Positions 10,451-22,344 of a stretch of DNA of 64,000 bases are shown here, piece by piece. The notes under the pieces are model-generated. The model was given only the letters and a program-made list of their open reading frames with translations. It was not told where the DNA came from and searched no databases. Source of the DNA: Areca catechu (taxonomy: Eukaryota; Streptophyta; Magnoliopsida; Arecales; Arecaceae); contig CM038040.1 of the NCBI GenBank assembly GCA_021397845.1, positions 48,565,088-48,629,087 on the forward strand, given 5' to 3'. Position 1 is the first letter of the stretch, and the number at the start of each line of letters is the position of its first letter. Both the position numbers and the translations under genes were made by a program.

Positions 10451-12155
10451 TGAATTCATCCTAAGTATTAGATCAAAGGGATGAATTATATGATAATCAT
10501 AGCCTGGGTTCTTGAATGTTACTTTGCCATCATTCGACCTATCCGGATACGAGCACCATTTCTAAATGATCGTATCAATTAGTTCAGGAAATCATTCTTG
10601 AGCTACTGGTTTAGGATTCAAACCTATGAGGTCACATATAATAGAAATTTTTGATTGATCATGATGGCTGATCGACGATTAAGAATCGTCTAGTAGCAAA
10701 ATTATAAATATGATTAATAATTTATCCTATACAAAAGTTATATATAAGTAATTAATTAATTATTAATTAATATTAGGATGATTAATTAGCAATTGTATTG
10801 CTAATTGGATCAATTTATTAAGTGAAAAGATTTGATCAAATATATTTGAATTTGGTTCAATTAGATTTCACTCGATTAGATCATTCGATGATCCAATCAC
10901 TAAAAAATATTAATCTTAATTTAATTTAAATTTAGATTTAATTAATTAAGTTTAATTGGAGCCTAATTAGATTAGGTTTAATCTATTTGAATTGATCAAA
11001 CCAAATTAAATTAAAATTAGAATTAAGTTTGACCAAGTCAAACTTAGAAACCTAGTTTTTCCCTTGCACTACATTGTTCTCCATGCAAAAATAAATTTTC
11101 CCATAAAGAATATCAATGCCAAAATATGATTAGCACCCTCCCTATTATCCATTTTGATTGAGATTAAGTCAAAATAATTTTTAAAGGGAGTTTTAATATT
11201 ATTTTGTATCTAGTTTGACCGGGTCAAAACTAGATAATGTGCCCCCTTATTCTCCATGAATTTCTGATTTTTTAATGCATTTTTTTCATGAAAAAATTGT
11301 TTTGATGCCTTTTCTCAGTCCATTTTGGATTATAATAGGTTAAGATAAATTTCAGAATTTATTTAAATTAATTTGGATTTAAATTGGATGGATTTTGAAC
11401 GAGTCAAACTCCTAGTCCAAATAAAACTTTTAAACCTATCCTAATATCTTATCCTAATCCCCATGCCACTATTTTAATGAGATTTTTTTTGGTTTGCATG
11501 AGAATAAGAGAAGGACTTTTATAGGTTTTCAGATAAGAAATACTATAAAAAAATTGGGAGTGCGGCATGAAAACTAGTTGAGCATGGGAGTTTCTTCTTC
11601 GCACTAGAGAGAAGAGAGAAAGAAAGGAAAGAAGATAAATAGAAAAAACATAATTTTGGATTTCTTTTTGTTCTTTGACCTAATCCTCCTCATCCTCCAT
11701 TTTCTCATCTTCTTGGAAAAATTGAAAAAAATTAATATTTTTTAGATTAGCCATCCACAGCCTTCACACAGAGCCAGTACTCTAGGGAACGAGATTTCTT
11801 GGGGCTTTGTGTAGACTTTTCATAGAGACTAGACACCCTGTATGGCTGCGAGGTGACATCTAGACCTTCTACCATACTCTATCAATAGTGGTGTTCATTG
11901 ACCCATAATGAGATATGTGATTCGATCCTATTTATGATTGTAGATTAGATCTATTGTATTCGTTGATTAGATCGTGCATGTTAATTTTATTTTCAACATC
12001 TATACTTTTTTCATATCTTGTCATGATCCTATAGGATAGGTTTTTAGAATTATTCTAATGCATGATTTAGATATTAAAATTATTTTAATCTTATTTGCTT
12101 TCGCTAGTTTTTTTTAAAAAATCCATGCATGAAATCCTGTCCTAGTTTTCCGACA

Positions 12156-13325
12156 ATAAGGATAAATAATAAAAGGATCAAAATAAATTTTATTCCAGTC
12201 AAAATTAAGCAAAGGCTTCTGAAGTCATATGCTCCTCACTTCTCAGTCCCAAGTCCCATAGGTTCTTCTGGATCCTAAAAAAAATAAAAAAAGAGGAGTA
12301 AGCTTTACAAATTTAGTAAGTTACCAATATCTTTGAGAGATCAAGTATAAAATAATTTTTTTTCTTGTTCAAATATAATAGTTAAACAATAAGATATATA
12401 TATCTACCAATGTACTTAAAATTTTCAAAACATAATAATTTAATAATAATAAACTACATGAACTAATATTATCTTTCTTTTTTCAAAAGATGCCATGCAT
12501 AACAGTGAAATACAAAACTCTCTCTCAGTTTTTGGTGACTATGGCTATGATCGGTCTTGTGACAAGATCCGAAAGAGATTAGTCCTTGAAAATAAATGTG
12601 CGATGCATCAATATGTGCTAGTGATCAACCTCGACTAGCTAAGCCTACAAGGAACTAGCTTTGATTCATACAGCCACGTTTTGTCCCGTGACAAAGCAAA
12701 GAGATTAGTTATAAAATACATACATGTAATGCATCAGTGTGTCCCAGTGATCAGCACTGTTGGCTAAGTTGGGAAGAAATATATTTCTGACATGTGGCTA
12801 AGGATCACTCATGTTCACTAGACCCAAATCATAGTCTAACTAGAGAGTTTTTCTTACTAGTTCTCATAACATATATAATCATACTCATTTTCATCAAAAT
12901 CTTAAATTTGAAGTATGATATATCTCATTTCCAAAAGACAATAAACACTTTTTATTCAAAAATTCATATAAGATGAACATGCATAATCTTCTTTTCAAAT
13001 ATCATACAATATCAAAATAGACAAGTCAATTATTTTAAATTTGTAGTTTGTAATAATCATATTAGTCATCTTATATTTGATCTATAATTTTGAATAATCA
13101 TTTTCATGAAAGAATGCTTGATATAAATATTTTTTATAATAGTTATATATATTATTTTATAAATCTTAATTTGAATTACATGATATGTATTATGAAAAAT
13201 CTTAGAAAATAAAGAAAACTTATAGTTTTAGATCAATTGGATCCAAACATCACATTTTGATGCATGGCTCGATTTCTAGATTGAGTGCTCCTCTAGCATT
13301 GAAGGTTATGATAAAATAATAATAC
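12156..13325 (-). repeat. Old LTR, middle part
   Basis: No coding sequence. The phrase AGCTTTACAAATTTAGTAAGTTACC near 12300 parallels AGCTATACAGGCTCAGTAAG near 30446 and AGCTCTACAGCCCAGTAAGG at 4450, a hallmark of this LTR superfamily. Two long diverged repeats of a GTGACAAGAT...GTGATCA motif lie at 12555-12640 and 12675-12755. It is cut on the right by the copia element at 13326. Confidence 0.4.
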
Positions 13326-14659
13326 TATTGGAGCAATCCCCTTAGTGTGGAGACTTAGAGAATAGCAAGAGCCCCAAAATACCTCAAGGCATGGAGGCTT
13401 GGGCGGTCAAAGAGGGGAAAGGATTGGTGCTTCTAATTCGAGTCGCACAAGGAAATAGGGGGCGACAAGGAAGCCTTCTCACTAGGGTTGCTAGGTTTTC
13501 AACTCCCTTAGGACTCCTTCGGGGTGGCACCTTTGGGGAGTTCTCGGATGGCATGAGAGGGAGAGAGAGAGAAGAGAGAGAGAGTTATGGTTTTGGGAGA
13601 AAAAGAGTTGTATTGATTCTACCAAATTCTTGTTACATGACTTGCATATTTATACACAAAGGGTTTCCTATTTTGGACCCAAATCCTAACTCAAACAACT
13701 CAATGCTAATCACCCTAGGAAAGCACTCATCTAAGCCCATATACATGCATGACTTGCATGCTTTTATCCCCTTAGACTCAAACCTAGTCCAAATCTAGAT
13801 TAGCTCCTTAAGACCTAAATCTTTCATGCCTCAAGACCATGGAGGGTTGAACGCCTCCACCCTAGGACCTAACTTGTCCTAGCTTCACGGAGCCAATGCC
13901 TTAGCCCCCTCACATAGTCTCCCAAGTCTTGGAAGCACCACACGTAAGTCTACAATCTCTACCTTGGTACCCGAAAGCCTTGGCAAACTCAACCCGGCTT
14001 ATCTACATCAACCTACTGTCGCACTGCACCTTGATAGCACCCTATGCAAACCTCATCACCAATGCCAAACCCTTCAATCTCAAAGCTTCATTGGAGGCCT
14101 CTAAGACATCTGCCTCCCCTCGGGCTAAAGGTCTTTCCTTGCATTTGGGCACCCACTTTCATCTTATAGACTTCTTTCTTCTTGGTAGTTGCACCAACCA
14201 CCATTTCAACTTTTCTTGGATGGATGCAACTCTTCCTAGTTTTTCTGGATCCACCTATCTCCTCTTTGGCTTGCCTTAGCCTCTTCATAGATTTTAGGAT
14301 CTCCTCTCACTACAACTAATGCATACGACATTGTTTCCTCAGAATTCTTTCCTATACCCACACATTCTGCTTTAGCTTATGCAACGCGATAATGACACTA
14401 GTCCTAAAATTTTGCTTCTTTCTTTGCATTCCTTGGTCCTAAACATGTACCAACCTCCCTCCACATATGGAGGCACCTCTAGATGGACCTCCTATTGGTG
14501 CACTTGCGAAAAGTAAAATCAAATTTGAGGATAGCTATTTAATGCTACCCTGTTGGACCTCCTATTGCTCCTCCAATGCTGCTGCTATTTTAGATCCTCC
14601 ACACACTGTGTACCCTTCCAAAGCCACTAAAAGAAATTTCTTTTCCTTAGAATTAGCCA

Positions 14660-15010
14660 CATACTTAGGAAATCAAATCTTTCCCTTTTTTTCTTGCACT
14701 TCTTCCAAAGTAGATAATCCTGCTTAAAGTGACCTACTTCATTTACTTGAAGCACCTTGGCTTCTTGCTACTTTTTCGAGACTTGTACCACCTCTTTTGC
14801 TTAGTCCTATCCTTTCTTTTTCTTGGCCTCTCCCTTACGATTTGGCCCTCCTGGGAAATCCCACCCTTGGTCATCCATTCCCTTTCCTCATTGGACCTTA
14901 GAACTAAAATTATTTTCACATAGTATAGTGTCTTCTTACCATACAGTAGAGTCATCACCAATGGATCATAGGAATTGGACAGTGAGCATAGTAAGAGCAA
15001 ACTCTAGTCC
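14660..15010 (-). pseudogene. Copia gag remnant with zinc knuckle
   Basis: Minus-strand translation gives LCSLSNSYDPLV followed by LLYGK and VLRSNEERE, a recognisable copia Gag stretch. A basic linker and a CCHC-type knuckle (CFK, then NEVGHFKQDY) follow, with a frameshift inside the knuckle around 14735-14750. Gag would form the particle and the knuckle bind RNA. Only the C-terminal half can be read, and the frame breaks again below 14660. Confidence 0.65.
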
Positions 15011-15728
15011 TCCTCTTCCATCTTCATCCCAAGGTTCAGCAAATCCATACTTATTTGATCGAACCACTGAATATGACTCATATTGTCTCCACCTTCAAAA
15101 GATTTTAAAATTACTTCTTCAGCATTAACTTGTTAGACATGTTCTTACCCATATACATGGTATGCAACCTTGACCACAACTCCTTAGGTAACCTCTCCTT
15201 TAGCATGCCATACAACACCGAGTCTGCCAAACATCCCATAATTGTTGAGCATGCCCTCTTCTATAATGAACTCCACTACTTATCCACTATACTTTCTAGC
15301 TTTTCTTTCAAGGTCGGATCCAACCCAAGTCGAACTAGCAAATCCTATATCCTATCCTTTCACATCAAGAAGCTTTCCTTTTTATCAAACTTTTCAAACT
15401 CCACCTTCAACCCACTGCTCATGGTTGGTGCCAACTACAACCACAACAAATAGAAAGTAGATTCAAGAAAGAACCTTGGAAGAGGGTGTGTAGATTTTTT
15501 CTATTTTCGACAGCCTTCCCTCTTCTTCCTTCCTATGCAACTAGGTGATTCCACCTTCTTTTCCATATGAACCAAGGCTTTATAACATGTGTTGGGAGTC
15601 TCCTCTCAGACCGTGGCCTCCTAGAAATCACCATGAAGAAGAGAAGAGAATAGAAAACTTTCTAAAAAATTCTAGGTGGACAGATCTTTTTTTTAGGTAG
15701 CTTCCATTCCTTTCCATGCTTGAGAGAG

Positions 15729-15740
15729 GCTCTAATACCA
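15729..15740 (-). promoter_or_regulatory. Primer-binding site of the small copia element
   Basis: The minus strand reads TGGTATTAGAGC, one mismatch from the tRNA-iMet complement, 2-6 nt from the LTR end. Confidence 0.75.
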
Positions 15741-16374
15741 ATTATTGGAGCAATCCTCTTAGCGTGGAACCTAGAAAATGACAAGGAAGAGCCCCAAAAT
15801 ACCTTGGGGTGTGGAGGCTTGGGTGGTCAAAGAGCGAAAAGGATTGGCACTCCTAATCCAAGTCGTACAAGAAAATAGGGGGAGGCAAGGAAGCCTTCTC
15901 ACTTGGGGTGCTAGGTTTCCAACTCCCTTGGAGCCCTTTGGGGTGGCCCTTGTGGAGTGCATATGGGCGATGTGAGAGGGAGAGAGAGAGGATAGAGAGT
16001 TAATTTTTGGAAGAAAAAGAGTTGCATTAATTCCACCAATTTTGGTTACATGACTTGTGTTTTATGCACAAAGGGTTTCCTATTTTGGACCCAAATCCTA
16101 ACTCAAACAATTCCCAATGCTAATCCCACTAGAAAGTACTCATCCAAGCTCATGTACACCCATGACTTGCTTTCTCTTATCCCCTTGGACCCAAACCTAG
16201 CCCATATATGGATTAGTCTCTCGAAACCCAAATCTTCTAGGCCTCAAAATTGTAGTGGGTTGAATGCCTCCATCCTAGGATCTAGCCATTCCTTGCTTCA
16301 TGGAGCCAAAGCCTTGTCCTCCTCATCTAGTCTTCCAAGACTTGGGAGCATCACACTTGAGCCTGTAAATACCA

Positions 16375-17230
16375 TTATTATCCTTTGATTAAGAAAATAA
16401 TTGAAATAAAGAGAGAGAATCTTAGTCTAGGTCATGATCTATGTCTGGTCATAAGTCAAATCTACATGGACCAGAGCAATCATGAAGGAATGGTATGGAT
16501 GCAATCAGATTGAGGGTCGTATCAAAAAGATTGGTAATGAAATTAGGCTCTCTCCCCTTTTCTCTTTCTCTTTCTTTCTTCTTCTTCTCTTTTTCTTCTG
16601 TTCTTTTCCATGCCAATACAGGGGGTCTCTTCCATGCTTTCTAAGGAAGGATGGAGGGAAGGGGGAAGAGGAGGTTTAACGACGATGTGGCCAGGTATGG
16701 ATGGCATGCTCGAATCAACTGGCAATGGTGGCGGAATCTAATTGGAAATAGGAGAGAGAAGAGGAAAAGGGGCACTACCCCTAGTTGCCTTCATGGTAGC
16801 TTCCTTGGTCTAAAGAAAACAAGGGAAGGGAGGAGACTCGCTAAAGGTGGAGGTGCTGGAGGGTTGTGGTCGATGGAGTAGGTTTCTAGTAGCTATAGTG
16901 ACCTAAACTGCTAGCAATCAAGAGGAAAAGAAGGAGAGAAAGGTGATGGATTGTAGCGATCTCTGGTTAGGAAGGGGGGTTGGGGCTTTAAACATAAGCA
17001 AAAGCTAGGATTTCCTTGCCTCCAAAGAAGTTCAAATGGAAGAAAACTCTACCTCCTTCATCTTGCAAAAATAGGGGATTTCCAGTTTCCTAATTAGGAG
17101 GGGAGAGAGGAATAGGCCTTCGGGCCTTTGCTTTGGAATTGGGTTAGTCTCTAGCCCAATGAATTAGGCCTCGTAACTGTATAGCATTGCGGTGCTAATC
17201 AGGTACCATCACTGGATCCGAACTAGCTTA
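16375..17230. repeat. Probable tail of the old LTR after the copia insertion
   Basis: It contains a pyrimidine-rich tract (16550-16610) followed by a G-rich purine segment, the same composition order as 31240-32000 in the solo LTR at 30163. Reading frames are short and low-complexity. Assignment to the LTR begun at 3605 and 12156 is inferred from layout, and the right edge is unclear. Confidence 0.3.
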
Positions 17231-17932
17231 ACACATGACTTTGACCAACACAGATACATGCATGCCTTGAAATGGTTTTCTAATATACTGGCATGATGCT
17301 TGTTAATGCCTTTGGAGAAGATGAGCATGATAGAGCACTTCACTAGCAAGTTATCCTATAAAAGGATTACCATTTTGATCATATTCACGTAGGAATGTGG
17401 ATGGCTAGTTGGGTTTAGACTATTGAATTGTTCAACATGATATCAATTAGCTATCTATCTTATCTAGAGATGCATGAAATACACGGTGCAACAAGGCTTA
17501 CATGTATATGCACTTCAAACATTAGACTTCTCTCATATCTTAATGGAGGGATATGAGAGACAACAAAATATTTCTAAAGAAGATACCGTCTACTTGCTCA
17601 CTTGGTATATATATATATCAATTAGAAAGCTTGAAATATTTTCCTTGATGCTTTCTTATGCTATGCTAGCACTTGCCCTAGCCCATATCTCTATGCTAGA
17701 ATTATTTGTTTCACAATTCAAAACCTAGGGGAGACTATTTTGCAAATATAGTAGCAGGCTTGTATATATCCTAATTCTCAACATATTGGCCATAAGCCAT
17801 TTTTATAACACATAATAATATAACAACACATTTAAGTCTAATTAAGTTTACAATGAAATAAGTTTAGTATCCAAGGGTTTCAATCTATAAGCAAACACAA
17901 TACATCAAGACATTAACAATTCTGTTAACTCC
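17231..17932. other. Unassigned sequence
   Basis: I see no coding sequence, RNA gene or repeat here beyond general AT-richness. Confidence 0.5.
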
Positions 17933-18182
17933 ATTATTGATTTGATGATAAGAAAATGCTTAAGTATAAGTTGAGTACTAATGATTTCTTTGAAGTATGT
18001 TTTTATAGAAAAAGGTGCTCATCAACTTAACAAAAATTTGTTTGATTAAAAAATCCCAAATATGGATGAAAGATCTATTTAAAGAGGACTTTCGTAGTTG
18101 AAGAATGCTTGAAAGGATACATGAGTTCAATACAAATTTATTTCAGCAAAAGTTCAGCTATTTTTGTGCAAATCTCAGTGAT

Positions 18183-18570
18183 GTGTCGACTCAAAGTATC
18201 GACACCTACAACTCAAATGTCGATACATGACAATGAAGTGTCGACTCAAGCCGTATGCAAAGAGAGTTTCAGTTGGTATGGCTGAAGTGTCAACACATGG
18301 ACATTATGTGTCGACTCAAAGTATAGACACATGGATTATCTCATCACCTTAGATTTTTGAATTACAGAACTTGCTGAAGTTGAAGACTTGCCTGAAGTGT
18401 CGACACATGGATGTCAAGTATCGACTCAAGGGTCGACTTACCAGAAGAAGTGTCGACACATCTGAGAATTCCAGAGAACTTCATTGAAGATATTTGAGCT
18501 AGGTGTTGACATATGGAGTGCAAGTGCCGACCCTATGTGTCGACTCACAGCTTGAAGTGTCGACACTTGG
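18183..18570. repeat. Dispersed GTGTCGACAC palindrome cluster
   Basis: At least seven GTGTCGAC cores (near 18183, 18237, 18307, 18396, 18448, 18538, 18557) alternate between the form continuing TCAAG and the form continuing ACATGG. Spacing is irregular (about 20-90 bp), so this is not a simple tandem array. Confidence 0.75.
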
Positions 18571-18949
18571 AGTTCTGGGAACAGTAACGACTAGTTTTTC
18601 AAACGTAGAACTCATCCCTCTTGCCTCCCAACAGCTAGTTTTTCATGTCTAACGGCCAAAAATCGAGTTTGAGGCCTTGAAAAGGTATTTAAGTAATTCA
18701 AATCAATATAAACATAAGAGGATCAACAAGAAAAAGAAAAGAAGTGCATTCACTCCTATTCATTGAGTTCAACTACTTTCAAGCTAAGAGAAGTCTCCAA
18801 GTATTCAAGAGCCTTCAGAGCATTCAAGTTCAATCTATTTAAGCATTAAAAGGAGGCTTCATCAAGTTAAAAGCTGCTACATCAAAGCTTCAAAGAGATA
18901 TCCATTTTATTAGAAAGCTTTCATTATTTCTTTATTTCAAATATAAATT

Positions 18950-19185
18950 CTTATTGTAAAGGTTATTGGTTGGCCTTGAAAACCAAGGAGGTTATTAGTT
19001 AGCCTTGGAAAATCAATTAGGTTCTTGGTTAGCCCGCAAAATCAAGGGAAGTTGTTGGTGAGCCTTAAAATCAATTAGCTTCTTGGTTAGCCCGCAAAAC
19101 CAAGGAAGGTTGTTGGTGAGCCTTAAAACCAATTAGGTTCTTGGTAAGTCCAAAAAATCGAGTGAGGTTTTGACTTGTAAGCCTT
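18950..19185. repeat. GGTTCTTGGTTAGCC minisatellite
   Basis: Alternating units based on GGTTCTTGGTTAGCCCGCAA and GGTTGTTGGTGAGCCTTAAA are spaced about 30 bp apart, seven or more in number, near the end of the solo LTR. Confidence 0.75.
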
Positions 19186-19515
19186 GTAAAAATAAGTTGG
19201 ATTTTGATTAGTGAGCCCAAAAAACTAATCGGCTGTAATCGGTTGAGATTATAGTGAATTCCCAAGTTGGTCTTGGTGAGTGGATGTAGGTACATTGGAT
19301 AGTACTGAACCACTATATTTCTTTATGTTTGTGGTTGCTTGTCTCTTTTATTTGCTCTTCTCTTATTACTTTTATATTTCCGCTGCACACTTATTAAAGT
19401 ACTTTATCTTTGCATTCATAATACTAAGTTTGATAATTGGATTGGTTCACACACTCGCATTTAAATTTTTAGAGACCCAATTCACCCCCCCTCTTGGATT
19501 GCTTACTGGGCAACA

Positions 19516-20335
19516 AATTCAACTTTAGTTAGTATCCAGCATCAAAGATAAGACTATACCTAATAAGTTCATAACAAATATCAATCACATAGAGGATCTG
19601 TTGGAGTGTTATCTAACATAGTTGCTTCTTGTAGAGGAGGTGATGACTATTCAGAGGATGTAAAACAAGAGTAAAAATAAGAGATCATTGCATCTCTTTA
19701 TGTTGAGGGTTTACTGAAGCCACCAGAATATGCCCTTGTATATTCTCTATAGTTCCTTGGTTAGCAGAGTAGGTGGTGGATCCACTCTTTAAAGAGCTGC
19801 ATGGTTGAGAAATAGAGCATGATGTAGGAGTCCTCATGATTATACTAGATAAATGTACATGTAGTCTAAACTTGTACATCTTGTTCTTAGAAAAACCTCC
19901 TATGGCTTTCACCCACATGCAGTATTAAATAAAGGTTGTGATTCAATCTTCGAGCCATGCTTTCTACAAGAATAGTCTTATATGCCTCCTACAACCATAT
20001 ATTGAAAAGGTTCAGGCCTTTAAAAAGATTTGAATAAGCAAATATCTCTATTTCATGGATGATATGCATAAAAACAAAATAAATAAAACAATAATAATTT
20101 ATCTGTTAATATATAATATATTAATATATTGATAGACTTAGATATAAAATTGAAAATCTATACTATCTTTTGTGGATTTTGCATCCACAAACTCTCCTAT
20201 CCCTTTCTTTTTGTGGGTGCACTCAAAAAGTATTATAATAGTATGTTTTGCATCATTCTCTTGCATCTGCAATAAGTTATTATATCATAAAAATATAACT
20301 AAATATAACATCAATAACAATAGAGAAATACTCAA
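19516..20335. other. Unassigned sequence
   Basis: No confident gene. A minus-strand frame at 19685-19918 has WVKAIGGFSKNKMYKF, faintly like the GGPSKGRVYG segment of CACTA-associated proteins; this is weak and may be chance. Confidence 0.3.
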
Positions 20336-20690
20336 CACTACAAGAAAATTAACTATTAGTGATGGCTAACTAGCCATCACTAATAAATGTTTTTTTCCAC
20401 TAGAACAACAACAAAAAAATTTTCTATCGCTAATATTTTAACGATGGCAAAGCCATCACTAAAATTTTTAAAATTTTAATGTTTTTTAAATTCTAAAAAG
20501 AATTATTAGCAATAAATTTTTAAGTTTTAGTGATGGCATATTCCATTGCTAAAACTTTAAATTTTTATTTTTTTGAAATAATTATTAGTGATGGAAATTT
20601 TTATTAGCGATGGTAATTGTCCATTGCTAAAACAAAAATCGATGTATTAGCAATGGCAAAATCTTCCGTCACTAATGTCGTTTCTCATAG
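20336..20690 (+). mobile_element. CACTA-type terminus with subterminal repeats
   Basis: CACTACAAGAAAATTAACTA begins at 20336, the classic CACTA terminal motif. It is followed by many copies in both orientations of TTAGTGATGGC / GCCATCACTAA, including a perfect head-to-head palindrome at about 20360-20392. Such subterminal arrays bind the element's regulatory protein. The opposite terminus was not found, so this is a fragment or its end lies in unrecognised sequence. Confidence 0.65.
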
Positions 20691-20734
20691 CTCCCATATA
20701 TCAATGCCCTACTCAATTAGTTCCAAAAAAAAAT

Positions 20735-21300
20735 TGCTTTTCCTCCCCTCTTGCTCCCCTTCCCTTGGGCTCCCCTTGCTAGTGCTCGCCCCTCCCTCAC
20801 CAGTAAAAAATTTGCTTCCCCCTCCTACCTCCCCTTCCCCTGGTGCCCCTTTGCCGGTGCTGTCCTCCCTCTCCTATGCTCTATCACCGGTGCTCCCCCT
20901 CCCTCATCGGTAAAAAAATTACTTCCTCCCTTATTCCTTCCCTTCCCCTAGTGCTCTCTCCTCGTTGATGCTCTTGCCCTCCCTCGTTGGTGCTCCCTCA
21001 CTGGTTTTGTCCCCTCCCTTGTCGGTGCTCTCCCTGCTATTGCTACACTCCCCTGCCCCCACCCCCTTATGCTCCCCTCGCTGACTACCACTCCCTGGTG
21101 CTTGCCCCTCCCTTGCTGGTGCTCCCCTTGCCGGCCACCACACTCCCCCACACCCACCCCCCCACCCTCCTAAGTGCTCCCTCATGCCGACCGCTACACC
21201 CTGGTTTTCCCCCCTCCCTCACCAGTGCTATCCCTGTTGGTCAGCATACTCAGGTGCTCCCCACTACTGGTTCTCCCCTCCCTTACGTGCCAGGTTTGAA
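20735..21300. repeat. Degenerate C-rich repeat tract
   Basis: A long CT/CCC-rich tract is built from diverged words such as TGCTCCCCTTGCC and CCTCCCTCACCGGTGCT, probably a degraded minisatellite. The overlapping frames on both strands (proline-rich and glycine-rich) are artefacts of this composition. Confidence 0.5.
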
Positions 21301-21439
21301 TCTACCATCCTCCATCTATGGGGCCTCCATCCATGGATCTACCTTGCATTGTGAGTATGGTCTATCTTGCATTTGTATAATGTGCATTAGCGATGATGGT
21401 GGCGATGGCACCAATACCATTATTAAAAGTTAACTTTCT

Positions 21440-21720
21440 TATATTAATAAAATTTATTTATTTATTTAGTTAGTTAATTAATTAATTAGTTATTTATTTA
21501 ATTAAGTATATTATTTATTTATTAATATAATTAATAGATGTTTATTTATTGATTTAATTAATTAGATATTTATTTATTGATTTAATTAGTTAATTAATTA
21601 ATTAGATATTTATTTATTGGTTTAATTAATTAAAAATAATTTATTTATTTATTTTTATAATTATTTGTTTATTTATTTAATTAGATGTTAATTTAATTAA
21701 GTAAATAAATAATTAGGTGT
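21440..21720. repeat. TTTA / TTAA low-complexity tract
   Basis: Runs of ATTTATTTATT and TTAATTAATTAATT with few other words. Confidence 0.85.
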
Positions 21721-21772
21721 ACACAGATACATGTCCTTTTTGTATGAGATTCGGGTCTCGACATGTCGATGT

Positions 21773-21945
21773 GGCTAGAACTGGACTTAGGTTAGCCTGA
21801 TGGGCTTTGGGCCAGCTCGAATCCTAGCTATACTTTGGGCCAGTCTCGAAGTAGATCAGGCTAGGCTTGGACCTAATAGTAGAGCCCATTTAATTTTTGG
21901 ACCAATCTTGGGCACCCCTTTGGCTCGGCCTAGCCCGAACTGGTG
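21773..21945 (+). repeat. hAT-like terminal segment, related to 53125-53295
   Basis: It reads CTAGAACTGGACTTAGG then GATGGGCTTTGGGCC, ...GGCTTGGACCTAATAGTAGA.... The reverse complement of 53125-53295 gives the same order of words. The start resembles hAT ends of the TAGGGCTGGAAGTGGG kind, as at 28928. Confidence 0.5.
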
Positions 21946-22344
21946 GGGGTATGGAGAAGGCCTCGTAGGAGAAGTTGGGGCTGGCATCGTGGAGGGTGTG
22001 AAAGGCAATAATGAGAGACTTGAGGGTGATGACCTAGTTGCTTGTTCGAGAGAGGCAATGGAGAGGATTTGGATGATGCAAGTGTGATGGTGAGAGGGGA
22101 GGACTTGGTGAGGAGGATGATTTCGATTATGAGATAGTCATCAACAAGGACCTCATCTTGGGAGTGGCCTTCACGATGGTGACTTTGAGGTTAGCGATGT
22201 TGACAATGCAACATTGCAAACATTGGGGAGCCCGAGGGAGTTCATGTCATGAACCATTGTTTGGAGGATTGTAGGTAGATGGAGGGGTGTTTGGGTCCCC
22301 ATTCATGAGTGGGGTGGTGGAGAGCATGGGGGCACAAGAGCTAG

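Larger units (their letters stand above)
3798..12155. mobile_element. Solo LTR (about 2.44 kb) split by a nested LTR element
   Basis: The left end TGTCGAGAAAG (3798) and right end TTTTCCGACA (to 12155) are imperfect inverted repeats, as LTR termini are. They are flanked by identical 5-bp copies of ATAAG at 3793-3797 and 12156-12160. Removing the nested element 4273-10182 and one CTTTG copy leaves 475 + 1968 bp without internal domain or coding sequence. That is the signature of one LTR left by recombination between two. It carries a 28-bp tandem duplication at 10395-10450. The superfamily is not determined. Confidence 0.85.
13326..16374 (-). mobile_element. Small Ty1/copia element with two LTRs and a gag remnant
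   Basis: Direct repeats of about 630 bp lie at 13326-13963 and 15743-16374 (both start TATTGGAGCAATCC). A minus-strand primer site at 15729-15740 marks the right copy as the 5' LTR. The 1.8-kb interior contains a copia gag remnant but no reverse transcriptase or integrase, so this is an internally deleted, non-autonomous copy. The two LTRs differ at many positions, so it is old. I could not find a clean target duplication, and the ends are good to about 5 bp. Confidence 0.75.
17933..19515. mobile_element. Solo LTR (1583 bp)
   Basis: It starts TGTTAACTCC, ends GGGCAACA, and is flanked by identical AATTC at 17928-17932 and 19516-19520. The end region CAATTCACCCCCCCTCTTGG is typical of plant LTR ends, often copia. 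There is no internal domain. It carries two internal repeat clusters, listed separately. Confidence 0.85.

Noticed and set aside
19528..19545. AGTTAGTATCCAGCATC after the LTR at 17933-19515, read first as a degenerate primer site
   Set aside because: The AATTC duplication sits directly between LTR and this sequence, so it is flanking DNA of a solo LTR.
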